DNA of 64,000 nucleotides from Lactobacillus johnsonii (GTDB taxonomy: Bacteria > Bacillota > Bacilli > Lactobacillales > Lactobacillaceae). The notes beneath the pieces were generated by a model. It was not told the origin of the DNA, ran no database searches, and saw only the letters and a list, made by a program, of their open reading frames with translations. Positions 1-9,305 of the stretch are shown piece after piece; positions within the stretch are counted from its first letter, which is position 1; each line of letters opens with the position of its first letter. A program made the position numbers and the translations under genes. The DNA is taken from the NCBI RefSeq assembly GCF_014058685.1, contig NZ_CP059055.1, positions 1,116,001 to 1,180,000 on the forward strand, read 5' to 3'.

Positions 1-111
1 AAAATTTCTACTATTTTGGAATCAATAGATCTATTAATTGACAATCAAAATACTAAAATAAAAAAGTGGAAAAAGATAAAAGAACATCTTTTACAAAAAA
101 TGTTTATTTGA
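1..111 (+). CDS. hsdS: Type I restriction specificity subunit HsdS, C-terminal end (cut by window edge)
   Basis: Frame 1 is open from the first base to a TGA at 109-111 and encodes 36 residues. They end in KEHLLQKMFI, the kind of helix and tail that closes HsdS proteins (compare LKKFLLQSLFL at the end of the second hsdS here). The gene runs rightward and converges on the leftward hsdS whose stop is at 177, with only 65 bp between the stops. Two hsdS genes facing each other is the layout of type I systems that reshuffle target recognition domains by inversion. The rest of the gene is outside the window, so whether it is intact cannot be judged. Confidence 0.6.
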   Translation, partial: KISTILESIDLLIDNQNTKIKKWKKIKEHLLQKMFI

Positions 112-132
112 TTAGCTATGAAATTTTAAAAT

Positions 133-165
133 CTTTCTATGTTCAAATTCAATATCGATAGAAAG
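133..165. terminator. Hairpin between convergent hsdS ends
   Basis: CTTTCTAT (133-140) is the reverse complement of ATAGAAAG (158-165). The stem has an 8-bp arm and a 17-nt loop. It lies between the two convergent hsdS stops, so it may end transcription from either side, but there is no clear U-tract and the call is tentative. Confidence 0.35.
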
Positions 166-176
166 AATGGACACTG

Positions 177-411
177 TTAAAGAAATAGACTTTGAAGTAG
201 GAATTTTTTTAGATTTAAAAGATACGATATTTTTTTATTTTTATTCTTTTCTATTAAATCAAAGTTTATTAATAAATTGGCTATTTTAGTTTGTTCTTTA
301 AAATTTGGAACCCATAATTTAAAATCTTCTACATCTTTTTTTGATAAATTAATTTGAGACATTCCCGCTGCCATTTTTTTAAAATAGCGCTGTTTAAGAT
401 TTATATATTTT
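177..411 (-). pseudogene. hsdS: hsdS 3' fragment (end of TRD2 and C-terminal conserved region)
   Basis: This is the distal part of the hsdS gene split by the IS30-family element at 412-1600. The coding sequence resumes as NLKQRYFKKMAAG and includes MSQINLSKKDVEDF and FKEQTKIANLL, the usual HsdS transition from a target recognition domain into the conserved spacer helix. It ends in LKKFLLQSLFL. It has no start of its own except a TTG inside the IS end (near 416), so independent translation is doubtful. Joined to the 5' fragment across the 13-bp duplication the frame is continuous and gives a 406-residue HsdS, a normal length. Confidence 0.85.
399..411. repeat. 13-bp target site duplication, left copy
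   Basis: ATTTATATATTTT at 399-411 recurs exactly at 1601-1613. The two copies border the IS30-family element. Deleting the element plus one copy restores the hsdS reading frame (FISKYIN then LKQRYF), which shows this is a true target duplication. Confidence 0.9.
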
Positions 412-1600
412 CGCAAATTGCAATAATAAATTGAACACTTTTAGTTAAGCTGCTTGATAGATTAGATCTAATTCTCTTTCAAAGATTTCATCTGGTGTAT
501 GATAGGCCAGTATCTTTCTTGGCAAAGAATTGCACCAGGTTTCAATATTAATGATGTCTTGTAAAGAATAGTTAGCTATTGCTTCTCCCTTAGGAATGAA
601 TCTGCGAATAAGACCATTGTGTCTTTCAACTGTTCCCTTATCACAAGAAGTGTAAGGATGGGCATAGTAAACCAGTGTATTGGATACTTTTTCTAGGTTG
701 GAAAGATCTGCAAACTCTGAGCCATTATCAGTGGTAATGGTTTTAAAAATATCATTCCAATGTTCGCTGTATTGCCTTTGGAGTTCTTTAAAGGCCTGCA
801 TGACACTGACAGAAGTCTTGTCAGGAATACGAAGAATTAAAAACTCACGACTCATACGCTCAGATAAGGTTAGCAGTACCTCATCATCTTTGCTCTTATG
901 TCCGAGAACTAAATCGCATTCCCAATGACCGAATTCATTACGTTTATTGATCTCTTTAGGACGTTCTTCAATGCTTCTGCCAAGTTTTTTCTTATTTTTG
1001 CGAATACGATGAAGCTTAGTATTGCGTTTAAGCTTCTCTGGCAAGTCGTAATTATAAATTCCTAATAAGCCTTGATCAACGTAATTATAAAGAGTTTTGG
1101 TGCAGACAACATCGCTGCTAGCGAATTCGCCAACAGCAGTAGCACGATTACTGCACACATCAAGCGACCAGCCATCTTTAAAAAAATGCTTGTGGACATA
1201 GCGCATGAATTGAGCTTTCCTGAGAAAGTCTGATTTGCGCCCACAATTTTTACGATGAGCTTTATATGCATCATGCCCTTGAGTAGCCTTATATTTTTTG
1301 ACTTTACCATGATACAGTTTTACAGTGCCACGCTTAACCTCATAGCTGATAGTAGAAGGAGAACAGTTAAGTTCACGGGCAATTGCACGCAAAGAATAGC
1401 CATCTTTCAAACGCAATTGAATAATAACTCGCTCTTCAAATGATAAATGCTTGCCTTTAACGTGCTGGTTCATGGTAGAATGTAAAGAGTCCATTTTGAC
1501 CTCCAATAGAAAGTTTTTGTGGTTATTAACATTCTATCAAACAGGTCCGAATGGACTTTTTATTTTTTATCAAGTGTTCAATTTAATTTTACAATCAGCG
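412..1600 (-). mobile_element. IS30-family insertion sequence, 1189 bp, inserted in hsdS
   Basis: The element has 29-bp imperfect terminal inverted repeats. On the plus strand the left end starts CGCAAATTGCAATAATAAAT and runs into TGAACACTT. The right end, read inward on the minus strand, starts CGCTGATTGTAAAATTAAAT and runs into the same TGAACACTT. I count 24 of 29 matches. It carries a single transposase gene on the minus strand and is flanked by a perfect 13-bp direct repeat. The transposase frame is intact, so the element looks recent and possibly active. Confidence 0.92.
445..1494 (-). CDS. IS30-family transposase
   Basis: This DDE transposase cuts and joins the element ends. The N-terminus holds the IS30 helix-turn-helix region (LSFEERVIIQLRLKDGYS, then IARELNCSPSTISYEVKRG). 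The catalytic acidic residues fall in GHWECDLVLG, TTDNGSEF and GTVERHNGLIRRF, the expected DDE spacing for IS30. The frame is open up to 1506, but that codon is TTG. The ATG at 1494 follows a TTGGAGGTC ribosome binding site and is preferred, giving 349 residues. The gene fills almost the whole element and has no visible damage. Confidence 0.93.
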   Translation of the reverse strand: MDSLHSTMNQHVKGKHLSFEERVIIQLRLKDGYSLRAIARELNCSPSTISYEVKRGTVKLYHGKVKKYKATQGHDAYKAHRKNCGRKSDFLRKAQFMRYVHKHFFKDGWSLDVCSNRATAVGEFASSDVVCTKTLYNYVDQGLLGIYNYDLPEKLKRNTKLHRIRKNKKKLGRSIEERPKEINKRNEFGHWECDLVLGHKSKDDEVLLTLSERMSREFLILRIPDKTSVSVMQAFKELQRQYSEHWNDIFKTITTDNGSEFADLSNLEKVSNTLVYYAHPYTSCDKGTVERHNGLIRRFIPKGEAIANYSLQDIINIETWCNSLPRKILAYHTPDEIFERELDLIYQAA

Positions 1601-2599
1601 ATTTATATATTTTGAAATAAAAACAGCATTTAGGTTTTCATTTGGAGATAAAGATGCCACCCGCTGATTTAATATATATTTATTATTTGTTGGTATAACT
1701 GCAGAAGTACCTATTAGTTGACCATGGGCAATATCACTTAAAATCATTACAATATCATTTTTTCTTAAAGTAGGGAATTGTTGATTAATATATTTACCTG
1801 AAGACTTCAACCTACCTTCTTTAGAAATAGAATTTAGATTGATAAGTTCAAACTTTCCTTTAAGTAACTGATGTTGTTCGTGTGTTGTACCATTTTTATA
1901 ATTTGTAATATTTTTTAATTTTTTCTTATTCCAAGTAGAATTTAAATTAAATTTGATAGGAATTCTATCATTAAAATTGGGATAAATAGATAGACTTATC
2001 ATCCTTTTTAATAATTTTAATTGCTCTAATTTTCGTTGCTGAAGAGAAATTAATTTGTCTATTAGTTTAAAAACTTTACTAATATCTTTCTGTTCACTAA
2101 AACTTGGAATAAAAAGTAATAATTTTTTTACTTCAGAGTTGGAAATTTCTAAAAAAGTTGAACCAGATGCTTTTCGTAAAGCTTGCTTTTTTAATTTTTT
2201 TCCTAAAGAGTATAAGAAATAAACATCCGCTAAATTAGATCTAACTACCCAAGATTGAAAGCCTTGATTAGTTGATCCATCAGTTTTCATAATTGCCATA
2301 TCACCAATTCCGGCTCTCGATGTAAATAAGATAGTCTTTCCTCCAGGTAGCAATTTTGCAGAACTTTTCTTTAGACCTAGTTCTGAAATCTTTTTTCTGC
2401 TTGAGCTTACAAATGTTTGATTACCAATTTCTATAGGTGCATACCAGTTTATATTTCCATTCCAATACTCTTTTATTTTAGTTGAAGGTGTACCTCCACC
2501 AATAATTTTAGCTACATCTTCTAACTTACGTTGCTCCCAATCGTCAGTGAAGCCTTTAAAACGTAGTGCTGGTACCTTTTTATCGTTACTTTTAGTCAC
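1595..2599 (-). pseudogene. hsdS: hsdS 5' fragment (TRD1, central conserved region and most of TRD2)
   Basis: HsdS confers target-site specificity on the HsdM2S methylase and the HsdR2M2S nuclease. The reading frame upstream allows 2632, but the GTG at 2599, eight bases after GGAGGA and overlapping the hsdM stop by 8 bp, is the better start. TRD1 begins NDWEQRKLEDVAKI. The central conserved helix includes SFSEQKDISKVFKLIDKLIS. TRD2 starts near WNKKKLKNITNYKNG and is broken after FISKYIN by the IS30 element, whose first bases add an Arg and a stop at 1595. The product (334 residues) keeps one whole recognition domain and the central helix, so it might still act as a half-subunit. Full HsdS function is probably lost. 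Confidence 0.88.
1601..1613. repeat. 13-bp target site duplication, right copy
   Basis: This is the exact match (ATTTATATATTTT) of 399-411 on the other side of the IS30-family element. It is unusually long for an IS30-family insertion, where 2-4 bp is most often quoted. Confidence 0.9.
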
Positions 2600-4235
2600 G
2601 CGTTTCTTCCTCCAATTCCTTAATAATGGCATTTAACCCAGCCATTATATCGTCATCTTCAGACGTTAGTTCTTTGAGCATCCCTACCAACTCTTTTTGA
2701 TTTTTTTGGATCTCAATATTAGTCTCATGGAGATCCGCAGCTACTTTCTTCAAATCCACCGGTGGTTCAGGAATAAAAGTATCTACATATCTAGGAATGT
2801 TCAAGTTGAAATCATTTTCTTTAATTTCATCAAAAGAAGCCACATGAGCGTAGCGTTCAACATCTTTACGCTCTTTATAAGTATTGATAATTTTATCAAT
2901 ATCTTCTTCTCTTAATTTATTTTGATTCTTATCCTTCTCAAATCCTTTAGATGCATCAATGAATAAAACATCTTTATTAGGTCTATTTTTCTTAAGAACT
3001 AGTACAACTGTAGGAATTCCTGTTGAATAGAACAATCCTGGTGGCATCCCAATAATTGCATCTATTTGATTCTTTTTAAGTAAAGCTTCACGAATTTTAC
3101 CTTCTTTTGCTCCTCTAAAGAGAACTCCATGAGGTAAAACAATGGCCATAGTTCCGTTTTGATCTAGATGGTATAAGCCATGAAGTAAGAATGCATAATC
3201 AGCCTTGGTTTTTGGTGCTAATCCATAGTCTTTAAAACGTGGATCCTTTAATTTACGATCACTATTGTCCCATCTTGCTGAATACGGCGGATTGGCAACC
3301 ACCACATCAAAAAATCTTGGTCGATCTGTTCCCTGGGCATCTACTCCATCCGGCCAATCTTGCTCTAAAGTATCTGCATTTTTCAAAGTCATTCTATCGT
3401 AAGGAACACCGTGCATCATAAGATTCATACGTGCCAGGTTATAGGTAGTAGTGTTTAGCTCTTGACCATAGTACAAAATTTTATTCTTTACTTCATCTTT
3501 AAGAGTTAAAAGTAAAGATCCACTACCACAAGCAAAGTCATATACAGATGGTTTCTTATTCTCTTGATCTAATGACACAGTTGCAAGCTTTGCTAAAACT
3601 TCTGAAACTTCATGTGGAGTGTAGAACTCTCCAGCCTTTTTACCAGAATTTCCAGCAAATTTAGCAATCAAGTATTCATAGATATCACCTAAAATATCTT
3701 TACCATTTTCATCTATGTAATCTACTTGATCAACTAAATCTATAATCTGTGTTAATGCCTTCGCTCTAGACGCTGTAGTATTACCTAAGCGCGAGTTATT
3801 TAAATTCATATCATCAAATACACCGGTGAAATCTTGAGTAGCTTTACTATTCAATCTCAAGTTATTATCAAAGCTCTCAAACATACTTTGAAATGTATCA
3901 GGTGTAATTGTATTGTTATTTACTTCATTGACAATCGTCTTCCACATATACTGTGGTTCAATTGCGTATCCTAATGAACCAGCAATGTCGTCTAAATAAT
4001 CAGCAAGATATTCTCCAGCAGCCTCTTTTACATATTCTGCTGTTATCCCACTAATATCATTTGGATTTTCATCAAATACTTTATTATCAAATAAATACTT
4101 TTCTTGTCTTTCAGACAAATAACGGTAAAACATGAACCCTAAAATATAGTTTCTATATTCAGAAGCATCCATGTTACCTCTTAATCGATTAGCCATTTCC
4201 CAGATTTGGCTTGTCACTTCTTTAGCTGTAGTCAT
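2592..4235 (-). CDS. hsdM: Type I restriction-modification methyltransferase subunit HsdM
   Basis: This N6-adenine DNA methyltransferase subunit is shared by the methylase and restriction complexes. An N-terminal HsdM helical domain (about residues 5-150) precedes the Rossmann-like methylase. The SAM-binding motif I is DFACGSGS (233-240) and the catalytic motif IV is NPPY (315-318). The upstream landmark GEFYTPHEVSEVLA is also present. At 547 residues it is full length. It starts at an ATG behind AGGAGAG, 13 bp after hsdR, and its TAA stop overlaps the GTG of hsdS, so the three genes form one operon. No damage is visible, so methylation depends on whether a working HsdS remains. Confidence 0.97.
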   Translation of the reverse strand: MTTAKEVTSQIWEMANRLRGNMDASEYRNYILGFMFYRYLSERQEKYLFDNKVFDENPNDISGITAEYVKEAAGEYLADYLDDIAGSLGYAIEPQYMWKTIVNEVNNNTITPDTFQSMFESFDNNLRLNSKATQDFTGVFDDMNLNNSRLGNTTASRAKALTQIIDLVDQVDYIDENGKDILGDIYEYLIAKFAGNSGKKAGEFYTPHEVSEVLAKLATVSLDQENKKPSVYDFACGSGSLLLTLKDEVKNKILYYGQELNTTTYNLARMNLMMHGVPYDRMTLKNADTLEQDWPDGVDAQGTDRPRFFDVVVANPPYSARWDNSDRKLKDPRFKDYGLAPKTKADYAFLLHGLYHLDQNGTMAIVLPHGVLFRGAKEGKIREALLKKNQIDAIIGMPPGLFYSTGIPTVVLVLKKNRPNKDVLFIDASKGFEKDKNQNKLREEDIDKIINTYKERKDVERYAHVASFDEIKENDFNLNIPRYVDTFIPEPPVDLKKVAADLHETNIEIQKNQKELVGMLKELTSEDDDIMAGLNAIIKELEEETRD

Positions 4236-4248
4236 TTATACATCTCTC

Positions 4249-7200
4249 CTAATATTTTTTAGTAATGTCGTCTGCAAATTCACTTAAAGTTTCTCTTAAT
4301 CTTCTACGGTATTTAATCTTTGCTAATAATCTAACTTTTTCATCCTCAGCATCTGTCTTATAAACTAATGATGCTTCACGAATAATATTATCGAGTTCAC
4401 CATCAATATTAAGATCATCTGCACCTTGAACATGATTATAAATAATATCGTTAACCTTTTGATTATCCTTAATATCAACTAATCCCCATTTGCGCTTATA
4501 AGCCAAAATTTCTTCACGCATCGAACGATTAGAATATTTTTCTAGGAATCTATCGATATCATCCTGCTTAACAGGATAAGTGGACACTTCGAAACCATCT
4601 AAGATACTATCCGTAAATTGATTAATTTGTTCTGCTTTCTTACGATCATCCATTCGATCTGAAAGTTCTTTAATCTGCTTAGCAGTATTTCTTGCCTTTT
4701 CTTCTTGCTTTTCATGTTTTTGGTTCATTAATTCAGCTATTAATTGCTTGAGGTAAGTGTATGAAACCCGTACTTCTTTAACGTGCTCCATACTTAAATC
4801 AATGTCATTAAAATCCGCACCAATGCGTTTAGCAATTCTCTTCTTTAATGTAATAGCTAATGTTGTAGTCAAGATCTCTTCTTGTTTTTGAGATAATCCA
4901 ATTTCATTCAAAAATTTTTCAGGCTGCTTCTCATTATAATGATCATCTTGCTTGGCCATTGCCATCAAATGATTGTACTGCTGCAAATCTTTTAACATTT
5001 GATCCTGACGATTGGCCTCTATATTTTGTGGCACACTCGTAAATTCATTAGTAGTATTACTGAGTCGATTTACCACTTTTTTCAGTTCTTTCTTTACATC
5101 TTTAAATTCAGGAGAAATAACATTTTTTGGAACTTTAGTATCAAGTACTTGTTGCTCATTTGCAGAACTTTTATCACCATATTCAGCCAATGCTTTTTTC
5201 ATTAATTTTTCGCTTTGAACTGGCCAACGATAATTTACGATTCTTCCAAAAGGCTTAGTTTGCATATCATAGACACGATTAGTTCGAGAATATGCTTGAA
5301 TTAAAGCTGAACCTTGTAAAGTTCGATCAACATATAAGGTATTCAATTGTGGCGCGTCAAAGCCCGTTAACAATTGATCCACTACAATTACAAGATCTAC
5401 ATAGTTTCCATCATAAATTGTTCGATTTAGTCTTGAAACTAATTGTTCAGTGTATTCTTTAACATCCTTTACACCAAAGGTAGTTCCAAATTGTTCATTA
5501 TAATCCTTAATTGCTTCTTCTAGCGATCTATTATTCTCTAGCTGATTATCGCTATTAGAATTATCTTGACTAAATGTAATTCCAATTTTTAAAGGTTTCT
5601 TCCGCAACTTATTTTGCTTTTTAAATTCTCGATAGAACATCATTGCCATTGGTGTTGAAGCTTTATTTCCACCAACATGAGTAGTAAATAAGGCATTATA
5701 TTCACTATTTCGCGAACGCTTATCCCAATTATCTAAGACATCTTTAACGACCAATTCGACATGTTTTTGATTATTATCATAAACACTAGGTTCAATCATG
5801 TCATCCATATCCTCTGGTTGAAGATTTTCAATTCTATCTTGTATCTGCTTTTCACTGTACTTAGGATACCGAGTCTTAAAATATGCAGGTAAATATTGCT
5901 CTTTTAATACTTTATCGGATAGTGTAGTTTCGAAATCAACTTTGAAACCCAAAACATTGCCATCTCTAATAGCATCTACAATAGTATAGGCATGAATTAA
6001 ATCACCAAAAATATCTCTCGTAGTTGGCGCTTTATCAAAATTAGGCGTACCAGTATAGCCCACCCAAGCCGAACGAGGAAAGGATGTTTTGATACTTTGA
6101 AGCATATCCCCAGCTGTTGATCGGTGCGCTTCATCTACTATAAATAAGATATTCTTTTTGGCAATTTCATTAATCCCCTTCTTATCTTTAACTAAAGCAG
6201 CCATCTTTTGAATAGAAGTTACAATAATTCCATTACCTTTAGACTTAATTTTTTTAGATAATACCCATCTATTAGCCGCATCAGTAACTACTCCACCGTT
6301 TCCATTTTCACCCTTTTCTGGATCATAAGCACTGTATTCATCAACAGTTTGATTAGTTAGAGCTACTCTATCAACTAAAAAAATTACTTTATCTACATTC
6401 GGTAATCTTGAAGCAAGCCATGCTGTTTTAAAAGATGAAATTGTCTTACCTGAACCTGTCGCATGCCATATATAGCCAACTCCCTGGTCCTGAATGTCAA
6501 AATCATGTTGTCTAACTTTTTCAATAATTGAGCTAGCTGCATAGACTTGATAAGGACGCATGACCTTAATCATTTGTTTCCGTGGCGTACCATCTAAAAT
6601 CATGTAGTTAGTAGCCATTTGGTGTGCCATTGGTATCGATAACATACTTGCAGTAAATTCTTGCCAATCTAGTACAGGTGTATTATCTTCCTTATGTTGC
6701 CATTGAAAAGCAAAAGTCTTATTAAACATTTCATCTGTAGTTCTTGCCATATATTTAGCATCATGTGGTGTCATTCCAACTAAAATTTGCAATGTAGAAA
6801 AGATATCACCGTATTGTTCTTCATGAATATAACGATGCATTTGATTTAATGCTTCATCTACATCATGATAGTCAGCCTTTTCTTCAATTTGAATAATTGG
6901 CAAACCATTAATTAACAGAGTGGTATCAAAACGCCGATTTGGAAACCCAGGAATGACTGCATCTCTTTCAATTTGATTAACTACTTGATAGCGGGTATTA
7001 CCTGCACCAATTTGAGCCTGATCAAATACAGTCAAATAAACATGTTTTCCTGAATCTAAGTCAACTTCAACTTGTGATACTCCATTTAGTCCATACAGAA
7101 ATTGTCCGGCTTCATAAGGAGTTTTTAAATTAGTAATAATCTGTTTTACTTGTGAAAATTCACTAACAGATAATGGGTTATCCAATTTATCTTGATTGTT

Positions 7201-7347
7201 TTCTTCCAAAATCCTTTTGAAGTTGTTCCAAAGTTCCTCTGTAGTTTTTATTGATGGTTCATATTTCCATTGTTTAACACCACCGAGAGTTTCTAACTTA
7301 TGGATTAAGTCATCTTCAAATTTTAACTCTGCCTTTTCGATAGCCAT
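4249..7347 (-). CDS. hsdR: Type I restriction endonuclease subunit HsdR
   Basis: This ATP-dependent translocase and nuclease subunit is 1032 residues long. The N-terminal PD-(D/E)xK nuclease is visible as D141 in NRRFDTTLLINGLP and E155-x-K157 in QIEEKADY. The SF2 motor follows: Walker A in WHATGSGKT (about 294-302) and the DEAH box in LFIVDEAHRS (405-408). Further helicase motifs include VGYTGTPNFDKAP and QAYSRTNRVYD. A C-terminal helical region contacts HsdM. The start has GGAGAAAATGA upstream. It is first in the hsdR-hsdM-hsdS operon with a recognisable promoter at 7377-7405. The protein appears intact. Confidence 0.97.
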   Translation of the reverse strand: MAIEKAELKFEDDLIHKLETLGGVKQWKYEPSIKTTEELWNNFKRILEENNQDKLDNPLSVSEFSQVKQIITNLKTPYEAGQFLYGLNGVSQVEVDLDSGKHVYLTVFDQAQIGAGNTRYQVVNQIERDAVIPGFPNRRFDTTLLINGLPIIQIEEKADYHDVDEALNQMHRYIHEEQYGDIFSTLQILVGMTPHDAKYMARTTDEMFNKTFAFQWQHKEDNTPVLDWQEFTASMLSIPMAHQMATNYMILDGTPRKQMIKVMRPYQVYAASSIIEKVRQHDFDIQDQGVGYIWHATGSGKTISSFKTAWLASRLPNVDKVIFLVDRVALTNQTVDEYSAYDPEKGENGNGGVVTDAANRWVLSKKIKSKGNGIIVTSIQKMAALVKDKKGINEIAKKNILFIVDEAHRSTAGDMLQSIKTSFPRSAWVGYTGTPNFDKAPTTRDIFGDLIHAYTIVDAIRDGNVLGFKVDFETTLSDKVLKEQYLPAYFKTRYPKYSEKQIQDRIENLQPEDMDDMIEPSVYDNNQKHVELVVKDVLDNWDKRSRNSEYNALFTTHVGGNKASTPMAMMFYREFKKQNKLRKKPLKIGITFSQDNSNSDNQLENNRSLEEAIKDYNEQFGTTFGVKDVKEYTEQLVSRLNRTIYDGNYVDLVIVVDQLLTGFDAPQLNTLYVDRTLQGSALIQAYSRTNRVYDMQTKPFGRIVNYRWPVQSEKLMKKALAEYGDKSSANEQQVLDTKVPKNVISPEFKDVKKELKKVVNRLSNTTNEFTSVPQNIEANRQDQMLKDLQQYNHLMAMAKQDDHYNEKQPEKFLNEIGLSQKQEEILTTTLAITLKKRIAKRIGADFNDIDLSMEHVKEVRVSYTYLKQLIAELMNQKHEKQEEKARNTAKQIKELSDRMDDRKKAEQINQFTDSILDGFEVSTYPVKQDDIDRFLEKYSNRSMREEILAYKRKWGLVDIKDNQKVNDIIYNHVQGADDLNIDGELDNIIREASLVYKTDAEDEKVRLLAKIKYRRRLRETLSEFADDITKKY

Positions 7348-7376
7348 TCATTTTCTCCTACTCATAATATCTCTGT

Positions 7377-7405
7377 ATATTATTTTATCTGACTTTCGTT
7401 GTAAA
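7377..7405 (-). promoter_or_regulatory. Probable sigma-A promoter of the hsdRMS operon
   Basis: On the minus strand TTTACA (7405-7400) and TAATAT (7382-7377) are separated by 17 bp, about 30 bp upstream of the hsdR start codon. Confidence 0.55.
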
Positions 7406-7475
7406 GAAACGAAAATATCGAAAAAACTTGGACTCCAAACCGGGTATTTTACATAATAAAAAATATGAACCAAAT

Positions 7476-7503
7476 AAAAAAGCTGGCCAACAAGCCAGCT
7501 TTT
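7476..7503 (-). terminator. Rho-independent terminator after the TPR gene
   Basis: Arms AGCTGGC (7481-7487) and GCCAGCT (7494-7500) flank a 6-nt loop. On the minus strand the stem is followed by a T-run. It lies just beyond the stop at 7507. Confidence 0.85.
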
Positions 7504-7506
7504 CTA

Positions 7507-8766
7507 CTACTCTTCACTATTCAATTCATCTAACATATCTTGCATATCAAGATCATCTGGTTGAACTTGCAGATACTTCTTAATCAATTCCTTAGTTGTT
7601 GGAATTTCACGCAACTCATAGAACAAGCTAATCATCTGTCTTAAGAAGCTTGCATTATTTTGAAAGGCTGGATAGGCAAGCAAGAACTCACTCTTAGCCT
7701 TATCATAATCCTCAAGTCTTTGATAAGAAACAGCCAAATTCCAGTGAGCTTGTGGCTCTAACTCTTCATCGTCAAGATCCTTAAATAAGCCAATATTAGC
7801 CTCATCTTGATGCTGGTGAAGATATAAGTTAGACAACTGCAAGCGCAAGTCAGTGTTGTCAGGAGCAACCTCAAGTCCCTTTTTAAGCAAGCGTTCTGCT
7901 TCATCTAATTGATTCAAGTTAGCAGCAGCTTTGGCACCCAAACTATACAAAACTTCATCCAATTCATTATAAGATAGACCAGTTTGCGCAGTTCTCAGCA
8001 CTTCCTCATTATTGTCTTCTGCGGCATAAGCTTGCGCAAGAAGTGGATAGGCATTTACATAATCAGGTTGGGTTTCAATTACCTGGTCTAAATACTTAAT
8101 TGCAGCCTTATTATCGTTAGCCGAAAGCATAATTAAGCCAGCTTCATAAAGAGCGTCAATACTTAAAATATCATTTTCATGACTCTTAATTTCGTTTGCT
8201 GCCTCTTCATACTCACCCAATTTTGCAAGACAAGCTGCAATTCTTTGACTTAAAACTACTTCACCAAAAGTCTTATTATTTTTAGCTAATTCACGGTATA
8301 AGTCTAAGGCTTCGCTGTAATCACCACTAAGGTAGTCTAATTCAGCCAAGCCAAAGTTAATGGCATCTTCATCAGGAGCTAATTTATGGGCTTCTAAGAG
8401 CTTTTGATGGGCTGTTTCAATTAGCCCATTACTTTGATAGTAATCAGCTAAATCAAGCAAACTTTCAAGATAAGCGTCACTATCTGGCTTTACATCATAA
8501 AGTAGCTGTAAGCCATCGTCTTCATCCCCATCATTTAACAAAATTTCAGCTAAATAGACCTTAAACAAGTCTTCTTTAGGAAATTGTCCAATCAAAAAAC
8601 GATAAACTTCTTTAGAAAGATCAGTAAAACCAAGATCAGTTAAGTTTTCAGCTAAAGAAGCAAGGATTTCTGGATCATCATTATCCAAAGCCTTTTTCAA
8701 GAGAATTCGATTATCAGAAAAATCATGATTTTGAATTGCATCTAATAGTTGTTCAGAATAAGTCAT
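7507..8766 (-). CDS. Tetratricopeptide repeat protein
   Basis: This soluble, acidic 419-residue protein is built almost entirely of TPR-like helix pairs, for example GDYSEALDLYRELAKN, NKAAIKYLDQVIETQPDYVN and LNQLDEAERLLKKGLEVAP. TPR scaffolds mediate protein-protein contacts, and the partner cannot be inferred. The frame extends to 8838, but MTYSEQLLDA at 8766 has an AAGAGTGA ribosome binding site and no odd N-terminal extension, so it is preferred. Homologues are commonly found next to hup and der in lactobacilli, as here. It has no signal peptide or membrane segment. Confidence 0.85.
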   Translation of the reverse strand: MTYSEQLLDAIQNHDFSDNRILLKKALDNDDPEILASLAENLTDLGFTDLSKEVYRFLIGQFPKEDLFKVYLAEILLNDGDEDDGLQLLYDVKPDSDAYLESLLDLADYYQSNGLIETAHQKLLEAHKLAPDEDAINFGLAELDYLSGDYSEALDLYRELAKNNKTFGEVVLSQRIAACLAKLGEYEEAANEIKSHENDILSIDALYEAGLIMLSANDNKAAIKYLDQVIETQPDYVNAYPLLAQAYAAEDNNEEVLRTAQTGLSYNELDEVLYSLGAKAAANLNQLDEAERLLKKGLEVAPDNTDLRLQLSNLYLHQHQDEANIGLFKDLDDEELEPQAHWNLAVSYQRLEDYDKAKSEFLLAYPAFQNNASFLRQMISLFYELREIPTTKELIKKYLQVQPDDLDMQDMLDELNSEE

Positions 8767-8810
8767 TTTTTCACTCTTTTCATTTGTGCTCTCACAATAA
8801 TTGTACACAA

Positions 8811-8845
8811 AAAACGTGCCAAGCATACAACTTAGCACGTTTTTA
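8811..8845 (-). terminator. Terminator after hup
   Basis: The stem ACGTGC...GCACGT carries flanking A- and T-runs, 20 bp beyond the hup stop and read on the minus strand. It overlaps the leader of the TPR gene. Confidence 0.75.
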
Positions 8846-8865
8846 TTTTGCTAGTAACTGAACAA

Positions 8866-9141
8866 TTACTTAACAGCATCCTTAAGAGCCTTACCTGGCT
8901 TGAATGCAGGAACCTTAGAAGCTGGGATTTCGATTTCAGCCCCAGTTTGTGGGTTACGACCCTTACGAGCTGCACGGTGACGTACTTCAAAAGTACCGAA
9001 ACCGATCAATTGAACTTTTTCACCCTTAGCAAGATCTTCTTGAATAGAGTTAAAGATTGCATCAACTGCAGCAGCAACTTCTTTCTTGGTTAAGTCAGTT
9101 TTAGCAGCAACTTCAGAAACTAATTCTGCCTTGTTTGCCAT
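8866..9141 (-). CDS. hup: DNA-binding protein HU
   Basis: HU is a histone-like homodimer that bends and compacts nucleoid DNA. At 91 residues it has the standard length. It opens [12 protein letters not shown], has the dimerisation helices, the [18 protein letters not shown] strand-turn that leads into the DNA-binding arm, and the closing [15 protein letters not shown]. The start is behind a strong GGGAGGTGA site. It is monocistronic with its own terminator. This is one of the most conserved genes in the window. Confidence 0.98.
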   Translation of the reverse strand: MANKAELVSEVAAKTDLTKKEVAAAVDAIFNSIQEDLAKGEKVQLIGFGTFEVRHRAARKGRNPQTGAEIEIPASKVPAFKPGKALKDAVK

Positions 9142-9305
9142 TCCACTTCACCTCCCAAAATGAACTAATAATATTTTTAAACAAAAACCTTTGAAAATAA
9201 GAAAAATGAATTATTCATTTATTCCCTGCAATAAAATTAGCACACTAAGACGCTTAGTTGCAAGCTTTTTCGCAGATATATCCCTATTTTTTTGAAATTT
9301 AAGGC

